Positions 34,857-43,304 of a stretch of DNA of 64,000 nucleotides are shown here, one piece after another. The notes under the pieces are model-generated. The model was not told where the DNA came from. It saw nothing but the letters and a program-made list of their open reading frames with translations, and did no database searches. Source of the stretch: Streptomyces odontomachi (GTDB taxonomy: Bacteria; Actinomycetota; Actinomycetes; Streptomycetales; Streptomycetaceae); the NCBI RefSeq assembly GCF_024435355.1, contig NZ_JAMJWG010000025.1:80835-144834 (forward strand), given 5' to 3'. A program made the translations under genes and the position numbers. How positions within the stretch are numbered: position 1 is the stretch's first letter; every line of letters starts with the position of its first letter.

Positions 34857-35606
34857 TCAACTTCGCAGGTAGGAGGCGCCGTTGACGTCGATGATGGTGC
34901 CGCTTGCGAAGACCGCTTCCGGGGAGGCCAGCCAGAGCACCGCTGCGGCGACCTCCTCCGGCCGGGCCACCCGCCCGAACGGCGACTGCTGCCGGATCGC
35001 CTCGCCCTGCGGCCCGTCCAGGATCTCGCGTGCCATGTCCGTGTCCACGAAGCCCGGTGCGACCGTGGCCACGCTGATGTGCTGCGGGGCGAGCGCCAGC
35101 GCCATCGACTGGCCGAAGCCGTTCAGGGCCGCCTTGGACGCGCCGTACGCCGGGTGGTCGGGCTCGCCGCGGAACGCGCCGCGGCTGGAGACGTTGACGA
35201 TCGTCCCGCCGCCGGCGGCGCTCAGGTGCGGCACCGCGCAGAACGTGGCGTTGGCCGCCCCGGTGAGGTTGGTGGCCAGCGTCGCCGACCACACCTCCTG
35301 CCACTGCTCGTACGACGTGCTGAGCGGCGGGTGCGCCAGATAGACGCCGGCGTTGTTGACCAGCACGTCCAGGCGGCCCAACCGCTCGGCCGCGGTGTCC
35401 ACGGCACGTCGCACCGCGGCCGCGTCGGCCAGGTCGGCCTGGACGACGACGTGCCCGTCGCCGTGCAGTGCGCCGGCCACCTCGCCGGCCTGCCGGGCCG
35501 CGCTGTTGTAGTGCACGGCGACCCGGTCCCCGGCCTTCGCGAACGCTTCGGCGACGGCGCGTCCGATGCCCCGGGACGCGCCCGTGACCAGTACCCCTCG
35601 TGTCAC
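34857..35606 (-). CDS. short-chain dehydrogenase/reductase (FabG-like)
   Basis: 249 residues; the GTG start overlaps the stop of the desulfurase-like gene (GTGA). Classical SDR motifs are present: TGASRGIG at 8-15, NNAG, a Ser in VNVSSRG, YGASK for catalysis, and a C-terminal ASGTIIDVNGASYL typical of FabG-like oxidoreductases. NADP(H) use is likely from the Arg after the glycine motif. It is expected to reduce a 3-oxoacyl or similar ketone, or oxidise the corresponding alcohol. The substrate is unknown. Coupling to the PLP enzyme suggests one pathway. The AfsR-like gene lies downstream on the same strand after 130 bp. Confidence 0.93.
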   Translation of the reverse strand: MTRGVLVTGASRGIGRAVAEAFAKAGDRVAVHYNSAARQAGEVAGALHGDGHVVVQADLADAAAVRRAVDTAAERLGRLDVLVNNAGVYLAHPPLSTSYEQWQEVWSATLATNLTGAANATFCAVPHLSAAGGGTIVNVSSRGAFRGEPDHPAYGASKAALNGFGQSMALALAPQHISVATVAPGFVDTDMAREILDGPQGEAIRQQSPFGRVARPEEVAAAVLWLASPEAVFASGTIIDVNGASYLRS

Positions 35607-36802
35607 CCGGCCACCTCGGCGACCCCGGCGAGCAGCCGCTCCACGTCTTCGTCGTTCGAGTACGGGGCGAGGCCGGCCCGGATCGCTCCGGTGTCGCCCA
35701 GGCCCAGCCAGCGCGAGGCCTCCAGCGCGTAGAAGTGGCTGGCCGGCGCGTTCACCTTGCGCTCCGCCAGCCGCTGGTACACGTCTGCGCCGGGCACGCC
35801 GGCCACGGAGAAGTACGCCGTGGGGGTGCGGCGGGCCGGCGCCCCGTACAGCCGCACGCCGGGGATGCCCGCGAGTCCGGCGAGCAGCTTCCCGAACAGC
35901 GCCTCCTCGTGCTGCTCCACCGCGCGCAGCGACTCCAGCAGCCGGGTGCGGCGGTCGGGCGCCGTCGACGCGAGGCCGGCGAGGTAGTCCACGGCCGCCT
36001 CGGTGCCGGCGAGGAACTCGTAGGGCAGGGTGCCGAGCTCGAAGCGTTCCGGTACCTGGTCGCTGGAGGCCAGCAGCTTGTCCGGGTGCAGCCCCTCCCA
36101 CCGGCCCGGATCGGCGACGACCACCCCGTGGTGCGGGCCGAGGAACTTGTACGGCGAGCAGGAGAAGAAGTCGGCGCCGAGCGCGGTGACGTCGACCGGG
36201 GTGTGCGCGGCCAGGTGCACCCCGTCGACGTACAGCAGCGCCCCCACCGCGTGGACGGCGTCCGCGATCGCCGGCAGGTCGGGCCGGGTGCCCAGGATGT
36301 TCGACGCGCCGGTGACGGCGACCAGCCGGGTGCGGTCGGACAGCTGCTCCCGGACGGCGTCGACGCCCAGCTCGCCGCTCTCCCGGTCGAACCCGGCCCA
36401 CCGCACCACCGCGCCTGCGGACTCGGCGGCCTGGATCCACGGGCGCACGTTGGAGTCGTGGTCGAGCCGCGTGACGACGACCTCGTCACCGGCGGCCCAC
36501 CCCCGGGCCAGCGCCCGGGCGACGTCGTACGCGGCCTGCGTCGCCGACCGGGTGAGGACCACCCCGCGCGGGTCGCAGCCGAGCAGGTCGGCGAGGGCCT
36601 GCCGGGCGCCGGTGACGATCCGGTCGGCACGGCGCTCGGCGGCCGTCGTCGTGCCCCGGTTGGAGACGCCCGAGCACATCGCCGCCGCGATCGCCTCGGC
36701 GACCTGCCGGGGCACCTGGGTGCCACCCGGCCCGTCGAAGTAGGCCACACCGTCCTGGAGGGCGGGGAAGTCGGCACGGATCCTGGAGACGTCGAAACTC
36801 AT
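35603..36802 (-). CDS. cysteine desulfurase-like PLP enzyme
   Basis: 399 residues of the class V aminotransferase fold: DGPGGTQVP near the N-terminus, SATQAAYDV for phosphate binding, YVDGVHLAAH with Asp193 for the pyridine ring, and PLP-Lys219 in SCSPYKFLGPHHG. It matches the subgroup annotated as cysteine desulfurase-like (TIGR01976-type), not IscS/SufS: there is no obvious catalytic-Cys loop in the C-terminal third. It may be a lyase, epimerase or desulfurase. It is translationally coupled to the SDR gene. No Fe-S assembly genes are nearby, arguing against housekeeping cluster assembly. Confidence 0.88.
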   Translation of the reverse strand: MSFDVSRIRADFPALQDGVAYFDGPGGTQVPRQVAEAIAAAMCSGVSNRGTTTAAERRADRIVTGARQALADLLGCDPRGVVLTRSATQAAYDVARALARGWAAGDEVVVTRLDHDSNVRPWIQAAESAGAVVRWAGFDRESGELGVDAVREQLSDRTRLVAVTGASNILGTRPDLPAIADAVHAVGALLYVDGVHLAAHTPVDVTALGADFFSCSPYKFLGPHHGVVVADPGRWEGLHPDKLLASSDQVPERFELGTLPYEFLAGTEAAVDYLAGLASTAPDRRTRLLESLRAVEQHEEALFGKLLAGLAGIPGVRLYGAPARRTPTAYFSVAGVPGADVYQRLAERKVNAPASHFYALEASRWLGLGDTGAIRAGLAPYSNDEDVERLLAGVAEVAG

Positions 36803-37043
36803 GCGTCCATCCTGCCTCGCCGGGGCCGCGTGCGACCTCGCAGGTCCGGGGCGCCGGGGGCGCGCCCTTCGGTACCGGCCGGGCCGGCGCGTCGGCCGAT
36901 GCGCCGGGGCCGCGCCATCGATGGCGTCGATGGCACGGCCCGGCTCCGCGCTCTGGCATGCGCGGGGGCCTGTCGGCGGACCTTGCCGCGGTCGGCGGCC
37001 ACCGACCCGTCACCCGTGTGAACAACCCGGCGGTCCCCTACCC
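36803..37043. repeat. intergenic region with end-fragment of the MITE-like element
   Basis: No gene is supported. Positions 36964-36998 (GGGGCCTGTCGGCGGACCTT...) closely match the left terminus of the 288 bp element at 47945, so this is probably a relic of the same family. A dyad around CCATCGATGG (36917-36926) is also present. Confidence 0.5.
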
Positions 37044-38162
37044 CTAGCGGCCGTAGCCGACCGAGGTGATGTTGGCCTGGACCGAGTTCTCGGTGCTGTC
37101 CGACGGGTAGCCGGAGGTCATGACGCCCTCGTAGAAGGTGCCGGCGGAGCCGTTGCTGTTGTCGCCGCCGATGCCGAGGATGATGGCGCCCTCCTTCTTC
37201 ATCGGGTTGTAGCCCGAGGCGTTGGGGCGCGCGCCGTTGTAGTAGGTCGACAGGCCGCCGGACTGGGCGTCGCCGGCCCGGATGGACCAGTGGTTCGACT
37301 CACCCTTGACGATGGCCGTCAGGTAGCGGTGGTTCACGGACGGGTCGTTGGAGTTGTAGCCGGGGTTCACCCCGGAGAACAGGCCGTTCTCGAGGTCGGC
37401 CATGACCCAGGGGCCGTTGCCGGTGCCGTAGCCCCAGACCTTGATGTTGCCGAAGTAGATGGCCTCCATGGTGCCGTTGCCGTTGTCCCGGCTGTTGGTC
37501 TCGGCGTTGCCGTAGTCGAAGCAGCAGCCGCCGTTGTAGTGCGTCCCGTCCAGGATCGCGTACATGCCCTCCGGCTGGTCGCCGGTCGCGATGCCGTTGG
37601 TGTTGTTGTTGCGGTAGCCGGTGCCGGCGGCCACGTAGACGCCGTAGGCCTTGTGGCCGGCGATGGTGATCGGTGCCGCCTTCGCGTCGGCCAGGTTGTC
37701 GTAGCCGCCTGCCGCCGGGCCTGAGAAGCCGCCGGGGGGCGCCTGGGTGAGGTCGTTGCCCCGCCCGGTCTGGTCGTAGATCCGCGTGATGACGCACGAG
37801 GTGTTGGCACAGAACGAGTCCTGCGCCGAGGCGTCGGGGTAGCCGCCGGCGGTGGTCGGCGGGAAGCTCTTGTAGGTGTTGTCCGAGGCGCGTCGCACCT
37901 GGTAGATGGGCCCGGTGTAGGACGAGAAGAGGGCCCGCGTGGTGCTGTGCGCGGCCACGCAGGGTGTGCCGCCGGCGGCGTAGATGTCGCAGGGCAGCGA
38001 GCCCGCGGTCACCGCGGTCGTGCCCGCGTGGTGCACGGCGGTGGGCGTGGTCGCCGCCGGCCCGGTGGCGGACGCCTGACCGCCGAAGAGTGCGGCGGCG
38101 CTGGCGAGCACGAGCACGGCGAGCGGCTTGGCCCGTCGTATGCCGGTCGGAACGAGAGACAT
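37044..38162 (-). CDS. secreted GH54 alpha-L-arabinofuranosidase (catalytic domain only)
   Basis: 372 residues from the ATG at 38162, preceded by GAGGAGA. The signal peptide runs to about ASA-TGP (~33). The catalytic domain shows CDIYAAGGTPCVAAHSTTRALF, YTGPIYQVRR, CVITRIYDQTGRGNDL and NGGCCFDYGNAE. The adjacent-cysteine CC disulphide and the Glu after it match the GH54 AbfB nucleophile region. The C-terminal arabinose-binding (CBM42) domain usual in fungal AbfB is absent. Expected action: release of terminal arabinofuranosyl groups from arabinan, arabinoxylan or arabinogalactan outside the cell. It is divergent from a GH27 alpha-galactosidase, forming a side-chain-removing pair. A near-consensus promoter lies ~245 bases upstream. 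Confidence 0.93.
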   Translation of the reverse strand: MSLVPTGIRRAKPLAVLVLASAAALFGGQASATGPAATTPTAVHHAGTTAVTAGSLPCDIYAAGGTPCVAAHSTTRALFSSYTGPIYQVRRASDNTYKSFPPTTAGGYPDASAQDSFCANTSCVITRIYDQTGRGNDLTQAPPGGFSGPAAGGYDNLADAKAAPITIAGHKAYGVYVAAGTGYRNNNTNGIATGDQPEGMYAILDGTHYNGGCCFDYGNAETNSRDNGNGTMEAIYFGNIKVWGYGTGNGPWVMADLENGLFSGVNPGYNSNDPSVNHRYLTAIVKGESNHWSIRAGDAQSGGLSTYYNGARPNASGYNPMKKEGAIILGIGGDNSNGSAGTFYEGVMTSGYPSDSTENSVQANITSVGYGR

Positions 38163-38407
38163 GCGGATCTCCTCGGGAGGCATTGAGTCATGTCCATGTC
38201 ATTCGTGCGGTCACAGGCCTCCGGGGTCGATCGAAGACCTGCGCCCACGTCCGCGGAGTCCGGGAAGTCTGCGGAGTCCGAACGGGGGCACGACGGGCAC
38301 GGCAGACAAGCAGGCACAGGGGCACTCGGGAAGGCCAGAAAGGTGCTCGCCCGGCATCTCTGAGTTTCGGTATTTCGAACACTGGTCGGACTCTCGGACA
38401 GTCATAG

Positions 38408-38435
38408 ATGATAGAGGGGCCCCGAAGCGTGTCAA
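38408..38435 (-). promoter_or_regulatory. sigma-70 promoter for the GH54 gene
   Basis: On the - strand TTGACA (38435-38430), 16 bases containing the palindrome GGGGCCCC, then TATCAT (38413-38408). This is 6/6 and 5/6 matches to consensus. The palindrome inside the spacer could be an operator. The leader to the start codon is ~240 nt and contains no gene. Confidence 0.7.
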
Positions 38436-38496
38436 CACCCCTGGCGCGACCGGGTGACGGGCCCGCCGAAGCGCGGTCCGCTTCGTGCACCGGGTA

Positions 38497-38524
38497 TTGA
38501 CAGGTTCGGTTCCGACGTCACAAT
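38497..38524 (+). promoter_or_regulatory. sigma-70 promoter for the GH27 gene
   Basis: TTGACA (38497-38502), a 16-base spacer and CACAAT (38519-38524). It lies ~155 bases before the start codon at 38683, back-to-back with the GH54 promoter 62 bp away. The 520 bp divergent region holds no gene. Confidence 0.65.
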
Positions 38525-38682
38525 CATGCAGTGTTGTGACCGCTCACACCCGCTGCACGGGCACGCTGCGTGAGCGACAGAGATCCCCCCTCAAGGCAGG
38601 CCCCTCAGCCGGCGGTGGCCACTCCCGCCGCTGTTGGTGCCTGGCGGCGCGGTACTCCTTCACCCCACACCGGGAGTCACAG

Positions 38683-39921
38683 ATGTCGTCCGTACACACC
38701 TCCACGTTCTCGGCCGGAACGGCGAAGCGATGGCTGCGCACCGGCACGCTCGCGCTCGCCGCCGCCCTCACCGTCGCGACCGCGTCGGCCGTCACCCTGA
38801 CCACGGCGCCCCCGGCGTCCGCGCTGGGCAACGGCCTGGCCCTGACCCCGCAGATGGGCTTCAACGACTGGAACGCCTACGGCTGCAACGTCACCGAGTC
38901 ACTGATCAAGTCCACCGCGCAGGCCATGCACGACAACGGCATGCAGGCCGCGGGATACACCTACGTCAACATCGACGACTGCTGGATGACCCACGCACGC
39001 GACAGCAACGGCCGGCTGGTCCCCGACTCCGCCAAGTTCCCCGACGGCATCTCGGGCACCGCCGACTTCGTCCACTCGCTCGGCCTGAAGCTCGGCATCT
39101 ACGAGGACGCGGGCAGCGCCACCTGCGCCGGATACCCCGGCAGCCTCGGCCACGAGACCACCGACGCGCAGACGTTCGCCTCCTGGGGCGTCGACTACCT
39201 CAAGTACGACAACTGCAACAACGACGGCTCCTCCGCCCGCACCCGCTACACCGCCATGCGCGACGCGCTGGCCGCCACCGGCCGGCCCATCCTGTTCAGC
39301 CTGTGCAGCTGGGGCCAGGAGTCCGTGTGGACCTGGGGCGCCGACATCGGCAACAGCTGGCGCACCACCGGCGACATCCAGGCCAGTTACTCCAGCATGC
39401 TGTCCATCTTCAAGGCCAATGTGGGCCTCGCCGGCTACGCGGGACCCGGCCAGTGGAACGACCCGGACATGCTGGAGATCGGCAACGGCAGCATGTCCGT
39501 CACCGAGCAGCAGACCGAGTTCAGCCTCTGGGCGGAGATGGCCGCTCCCCTGATCGCCGGCACCAACATCCCCCAGGCGTCGGACACCACGCTCGGCATC
39601 CTCACCAACAAGGCCGTGATCGCCGTCGACCAGGACCCGCTGGGCAAGCAGGGCACCGAGGTGTCGTCCGCCGGCGGCCACCACGTGCTGGCCAAGCCGC
39701 TGTCCGGCGGCGATGTGGCGGTGGCCCTGTTCAACGAGACCGACTCGACCGCCACCCTCAGCACCACAGCGGCCGCGATCGGCAAGAGCGGCGCCTCCAG
39801 CTACCAGCTGACCGACCTGTGGACCGGCGCGACCCGGACCACCGGTGACACCATCAGCGCCTCCGTCCCCGCGCACGGCACCGTCCTGTACCGCGTCAGC
39901 GGCGGCACGACCGCGCGCTGA
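38683..39921 (+). CDS. secreted GH27 alpha-galactosidase
   Basis: 412 residues from the ATG at 38683 with GGGAG seven bases upstream. The frame extends upstream to 38485 but without a ribosome site. The signal peptide ends near PASA-LGN (~46). GH27 landmarks are present: LTPQMGFNDWNAYGC, INIDDCW-type NIDDCWM, nucleophile Asp in VDYLKYDNCN, and acid/base Asp in GQWNDPDMLEIG. A C-terminal beta domain follows (~305-412). No carbohydrate-binding module is attached. It would hydrolyse terminal alpha-galactosyl groups of galactomannan, raffinose sugars or arabinogalactan outside the cell. It is divergent from the GH54 arabinofuranosidase and probably co-regulated. Confidence 0.95.
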   Translation: MSSVHTSTFSAGTAKRWLRTGTLALAAALTVATASAVTLTTAPPASALGNGLALTPQMGFNDWNAYGCNVTESLIKSTAQAMHDNGMQAAGYTYVNIDDCWMTHARDSNGRLVPDSAKFPDGISGTADFVHSLGLKLGIYEDAGSATCAGYPGSLGHETTDAQTFASWGVDYLKYDNCNNDGSSARTRYTAMRDALAATGRPILFSLCSWGQESVWTWGADIGNSWRTTGDIQASYSSMLSIFKANVGLAGYAGPGQWNDPDMLEIGNGSMSVTEQQTEFSLWAEMAAPLIAGTNIPQASDTTLGILTNKAVIAVDQDPLGKQGTEVSSAGGHHVLAKPLSGGDVAVALFNETDSTATLSTTAAAIGKSGASSYQLTDLWTGATRTTGDTISASVPAHGTVLYRVSGGTTAR

Positions 39922-39933
39922 CCGGGCGACCAC

Positions 39934-39988
39934 GGCAGGGCCGACCGGCACGGACGGCGACGTCCGCCCGGCACCGGCCGGCCCTGCC
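39934..39988. terminator. terminator-like hairpin
   Basis: GGCAGGGCCG at 39934-39943 pairs with CGGCCCTGCC at 39979-39988, with further imperfect pairing inside. It lies between the convergent alpha-galactosidase and iminopeptidase genes. Confidence 0.55.
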
Positions 39989-40029
39989 CGCCCGACTGCT
40001 TCGCCGCCCCGGTCACGGAGCGCAACCCG

Positions 40030-40995
40030 TCATCCGCCGTATCCGCCGAAGCGTGCGAGCGCCTCCAGGATCACCTGCTGCATCGAGGGGCTGCCGGTGT
40101 GCCCCGAGTCGTCGATCACCTTCAGCTCCGCGTCGGGCCAGGCCTTCGCCAGTTCCCACGCGGTCTTCAGCGGGCTGCCCAGGTCGAGCCGGCCGTGGAT
40201 CAGCACTCCGGGGATGCCGGCCAGCCGGTGCGCTTCCCGCAGCAGTTGGCCGTCCGCCAGCCAGGCGTCGTGCCCGAAGTAGTGCGCGCAGATCCGGACG
40301 AACGCCATCGCCGCGTCGTCGGGCCGGTTGCCGTAGGCGCCCGGGTGGCCGAGTGCCTCGTGGGCGATGACGGCGTCCTCCCACGCCAGCCAGTCCCGCA
40401 CCGCCCTGGCCCGGACCGCCGCGTCGGGGCTGTTCACCAGCCGTCCGTAGGCCACCACGAGGTTGCCGTCCCGGTCCGCCTCCGGAAGGCCGTCACGGAA
40501 CGCCTCCCAGGCGCCGGGCAGCAGGCGTCCCACGCCGTGGTAGAGCCAGTCGGTCTCCTCGGGCCGGGTCATGGTGACACCCGAGATGACGATCTCGGAG
40601 ACCCGCTCCGGGTGGCGCTCGGCGTAGGCGAGGATCAACGTCGATCCCCAGGAACCGCCGTACAGCAGCCAGCGTTCGATGCCCAGGTGCGCGCGCAGCC
40701 GTTCCATGTCGGCGATGAGGTGGTCGGTGGTGTTGTGCTCGAGGCCGACGGTCGGGTCGGAGGCGTGCGGCCGGCTCTGGCCGCAGCCCCGCTGGTCGGC
40801 CTGCACGATCCGGTAGGCCTCGGGGTCGAACAGCCTGGCCCTGCCCCGTGATGTTCCGCTGCCCGGTCCCCCGTGCACGACCAGGGCCGGCTTCCCCTGC
40901 GGGTTGCCGCTCTCCTCCCAGTGGATCTCGTTGCCGCCACCGACGTCGAGGAGGCCCTGCGCGTGGGGATCGATGGGCGGGAAGGGCTCGGCCAT
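40030..40995 (-). CDS. pip: prolyl aminopeptidase (proline iminopeptidase)
   Basis: 321 residues from the ATG at 40995 with CAGGAGA upstream. An alpha/beta hydrolase of the S33 family: oxyanion motif HGGPGSGTS, QADQRGCGQSRPH, nucleophile Ser in GGSWGSTL, Asp in GRLDLGSP and His in DDSGHTG. The cap domain carries EETDWLYHGVGRLLPGAWEAF. There is no signal peptide, so it is cytoplasmic. It removes N-terminal proline from peptides. It is monocistronic, divergent from the MBL-fold gene, and appears intact and ordinary. Confidence 0.95.
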   Translation of the reverse strand: MAEPFPPIDPHAQGLLDVGGGNEIHWEESGNPQGKPALVVHGGPGSGTSRGRARLFDPEAYRIVQADQRGCGQSRPHASDPTVGLEHNTTDHLIADMERLRAHLGIERWLLYGGSWGSTLILAYAERHPERVSEIVISGVTMTRPEETDWLYHGVGRLLPGAWEAFRDGLPEADRDGNLVVAYGRLVNSPDAAVRARAVRDWLAWEDAVIAHEALGHPGAYGNRPDDAAMAFVRICAHYFGHDAWLADGQLLREAHRLAGIPGVLIHGRLDLGSPLKTAWELAKAWPDAELKVIDDSGHTGSPSMQQVILEALARFGGYGG

Positions 40996-41118
40996 GGCGG
41001 TCTCCTGGGGAAAGGCGGGCGGGCGGCACAACCTCGCGAGGCTAGGGGAGGGTTGCGGCGATGTCGCCCGAGTTTCCGCGCCGCGCCCTGCACCCGACGA
41101 CCGGCCTAGAATCCCGGG

Positions 41119-41907
41119 ATGGCTCCTGAGCTGCTGGCTCTCACCGTCCTCGGGTCCGCGACGCCGTACCCGGCCGTCGACAACCCGTGCTCCGGCTATC
41201 TGGTGTCCGGTGGTGACACCCACGTCTGGGTGGACGCGGGCAGCGGCACCCTCGGCCCGCTCCAGCGCCACGTGAGGCTGGACCGGCTCGACGCGATCTG
41301 GATCTCCCACCTGCACGCCGACCACAGCGCCGACCTGCTCACGGCGTACTACGGCGTCCTGTACGCGGACATCCGGCGCGCGGCGCCGATCCCCCTCTAC
41401 GGCCCGCCGGGCACCGCCGACCGGCTGGCCGGCTTCCTCACCAACACCCCGGCCCGCAGCCCCGTCGAGTCCGCCTTCGCGGTCACCGAGTTGCACGACG
41501 GCCACCGGGTGAGGGTCGGCGCGCTGACGCTCACCAGCCGGGCGGTGGCGCACGGCATCCCGGCCTTCGCCCTGCGCGTCGAGGCGGCCGGCGGGTCGCT
41601 GGTGTACTCCGGGGACACGGCGCCCTGCCCGAGCCTGACCGAACTGGCCGCCGGCTGCGACGTGCTGCTGTGCGAGGCCGAGAGCGATCGGGCGCCGGTC
41701 GACGACGAGCAGGTGCACCACACTCCGGAGGACACCGGCGAGACGGCACGTGCGGCCCGCGCGGGCCGGCTGGTCGTCACGCACGTCGGACGCTCCCTCA
41801 CCCCGCAGCAGGCGGTCGCGCGTGCCGCGGCGCGGTTCGACGGTCCCGTCGAGTACGCCGCCCCCGGTGCCACTTTCCCGATCGGCCGGAGTGCAACCGG
41901 CTCCTGA
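41119..41907 (+). CDS. MBL-fold metal-dependent hydrolase (RNase Z-like)
   Basis: 262 residues. The zinc motif HLHADH (~62) is followed by HGIPAFALRVE, YSGDTAPC and a final VVTHVGRSLTP, giving the metallo-beta-lactamase pattern. The closest look is to the RNase Z/ElaC-like or phosphodiesterase-like MBL subgroup (TVLGSATPYPAVDNPCSGYLV at the N-terminus). It is shorter than true RNase Z and lacks the long exosite arm, so tRNA 3' processing is unlikely. The substrate is unknown. It is a stand-alone gene transcribed toward the six-gene cluster. Confidence 0.88.
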   Translation: MAPELLALTVLGSATPYPAVDNPCSGYLVSGGDTHVWVDAGSGTLGPLQRHVRLDRLDAIWISHLHADHSADLLTAYYGVLYADIRRAAPIPLYGPPGTADRLAGFLTNTPARSPVESAFAVTELHDGHRVRVGALTLTSRAVAHGIPAFALRVEAAGGSLVYSGDTAPCPSLTELAAGCDVLLCEAESDRAPVDDEQVHHTPEDTGETARAARAGRLVVTHVGRSLTPQQAVARAAARFDGPVEYAAPGATFPIGRSATGS

Positions 41908-42120
41908 CGGCCGTCATGGCCGTCACGCGACGATGTCAAGGCTCGGTTATCGGCCGTGATCATCAGGCGGTTTGCCCCGGCAGCCGTCCCGGCCCGCCAC
42001 GAACACCCTGCTGGCCCGGCATGACCTGCGCCGATCCCGCTCGACACACCGTTCGTGGAGCGGCTGAAAGGAAGCCTAGGCCAGCGGCGATACCCGTGCG
42101 ACCGTCGGTGCATTGCGCGT

Positions 42121-42216
42121 TTACTCAGGTTTCCCGCGTGATGTCCGCGCCGGTCGCCCCGGCTGGCCTGCTTCTCCGGCTGGGGGTCCGGGGGGTCGTC
42201 CCCCGGGAAAATGCAG
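42121..42216 (+). repeat. ~95 bp element, left copy of the inverted pair flanking the six-gene unit
   Basis: Begins TTACTCAGGTTTCCCGCG and contains CCGGCTGGGGGTCCGG and the hairpin CCGGGGG-GTCGT-CCCCCGG (42188-42206). A clearly related copy lies in reverse orientation at 49567-49658. The 354 bp between the MBL gene and the dehydrogenase gene contain only this element and unremarkable sequence. Confidence 0.85.
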
Positions 42217-42261
42217 TACCAGGGGTGCCGTGTGCGCGGCACCAGCGGCGCTTCGGGGGCG

Positions 42262-43248
42262 ATGCCCATGTACCGAGACAATCCGTCCGTCGCGGTGGTC
42301 GATGCTCCCGGCGCGGGGTACGTCACCACCACCGACCTGGAAGAGCAGATCATCGCGCCACGCGGCGAGGTCCACCCGTTGATCGTCGCCCAGGACGAAC
42401 GCGATCGCCTGCACGACCTCGACGCGGAGTACCTCATCCTCTGGCACCGGGTCTCCTTGGACGCGGCCTTCTTCGAGCGGAACAAGACCTGCCGCGCCGT
42501 GGTGTGCGCGAGCGTCGGCTACGACCACGTCGACACCGACGCGGCCCGCACCAACGGCATCGCCGTCTACCACGTCCCGCACTACGGCACCGAGGAGGTC
42601 GCCGACCACACGCTGGCGCTCTTCCTCGCCCTGGCACGTCGCTTGCAGGGCCTCCAGGAGCATGCGCGCGACGGCGGGTGGGACTGGCGGGTGATCGGTG
42701 CGCCGCGCCGGCTGCGGGGCATGGTGTGGGGAGTCGTCGGCCTGGGCCGCATCGGGCTCGCGGTGGCACAGCGGGCGGCCGCGTTCGGCATCCGGGTGGT
42801 CTTCCACGACCCGTACAACCACCCCGGCGTCGAGAAGGCCCTCGGCATCGAGCGCCGGCACCAGCTCGACGAACTGCTCCGGGAGTCCGACGTCGTGAGC
42901 CTGCACGTGCCGCTCGCGCCGGACACCCGGCACCTGCTGGACGGGGTGCGACTGCACCAGATGAAGCAGGGCGCGATCCTGCTCAACACGGCACGGGGCG
43001 GGTTGATCGACGTCGCCGCGCTGCGTGCCGCGCTCGCCGAGGAGCGGCCGGCCCACGTCGGCCTCGACGTGGTGGAGGGTGAGCCGGCGATCCCGCAGTG
43101 GCTGCGGAGCCATGAACGGGCACTGCTCAGCCCGCACGCCGCCTTCTACTCGGTCGAGTCCATGGCCGAACTGCGCACCCGGGCCGCGGAAGCAGTGCTC
43201 CAGATGATCACCGGCGCTCCGGTCACCTCCGCGTTCCCCGTGGCCTGA
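42262..43248 (+). CDS. D-2-hydroxyacid dehydrogenase (phosphoglycerate dehydrogenase-like)
   Basis: 328 residues from the ATG at 42262 (a second ATG at 42268). It has the NAD-binding Rossmann motif VVGLGRIG and the catalytic set Arg in LNTARGGLID, Glu in DVVEGEP and His in LSPHAAFYS. This is a complete D-isomer-specific 2-hydroxyacid dehydrogenase, without the ACT/ASB domains of serine-pathway SerA. Reaction expected: NAD(H)-dependent interconversion of a 2-hydroxyacid and its 2-oxoacid; the exact substrate is unknown. It is the first gene of a closely spaced block that continues through the SAM synthetase, suggesting it makes or removes an oxoacid intermediate for the aminotransferase. Confidence 0.93.
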   Translation: MPMYRDNPSVAVVDAPGAGYVTTTDLEEQIIAPRGEVHPLIVAQDERDRLHDLDAEYLILWHRVSLDAAFFERNKTCRAVVCASVGYDHVDTDAARTNGIAVYHVPHYGTEEVADHTLALFLALARRLQGLQEHARDGGWDWRVIGAPRRLRGMVWGVVGLGRIGLAVAQRAAAFGIRVVFHDPYNHPGVEKALGIERRHQLDELLRESDVVSLHVPLAPDTRHLLDGVRLHQMKQGAILLNTARGGLIDVAALRAALAEERPAHVGLDVVEGEPAIPQWLRSHERALLSPHAAFYSVESMAELRTRAAEAVLQMITGAPVTSAFPVA

Positions 43249-43304
43249 CCTCCCGGCCGCCCCACCCCCCCCACACGCTCGACCCATACCCCTAGGAAAC
43301 CAGG

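Noticed and set aside
35603..36802. housekeeping IscS/SufS cysteine desulfurase
   Set aside because: No catalytic-Cys loop and no Fe-S assembly neighbours; it belongs to the desulfurase-like subgroup of uncertain activity.
41119..41907. tRNA-processing RNase Z
   Set aside because: HLHADH and N-terminal similarity are present, but length and lack of the exosite arm argue for another MBL hydrolase.
42121..42382. small protein-coding frame through the ~95 bp element
   Set aside because: The same peptide-like reading occurs in the inverted copy at 49.6 kb; it follows the repeated DNA, not a gene, and overlaps the dehydrogenase start.
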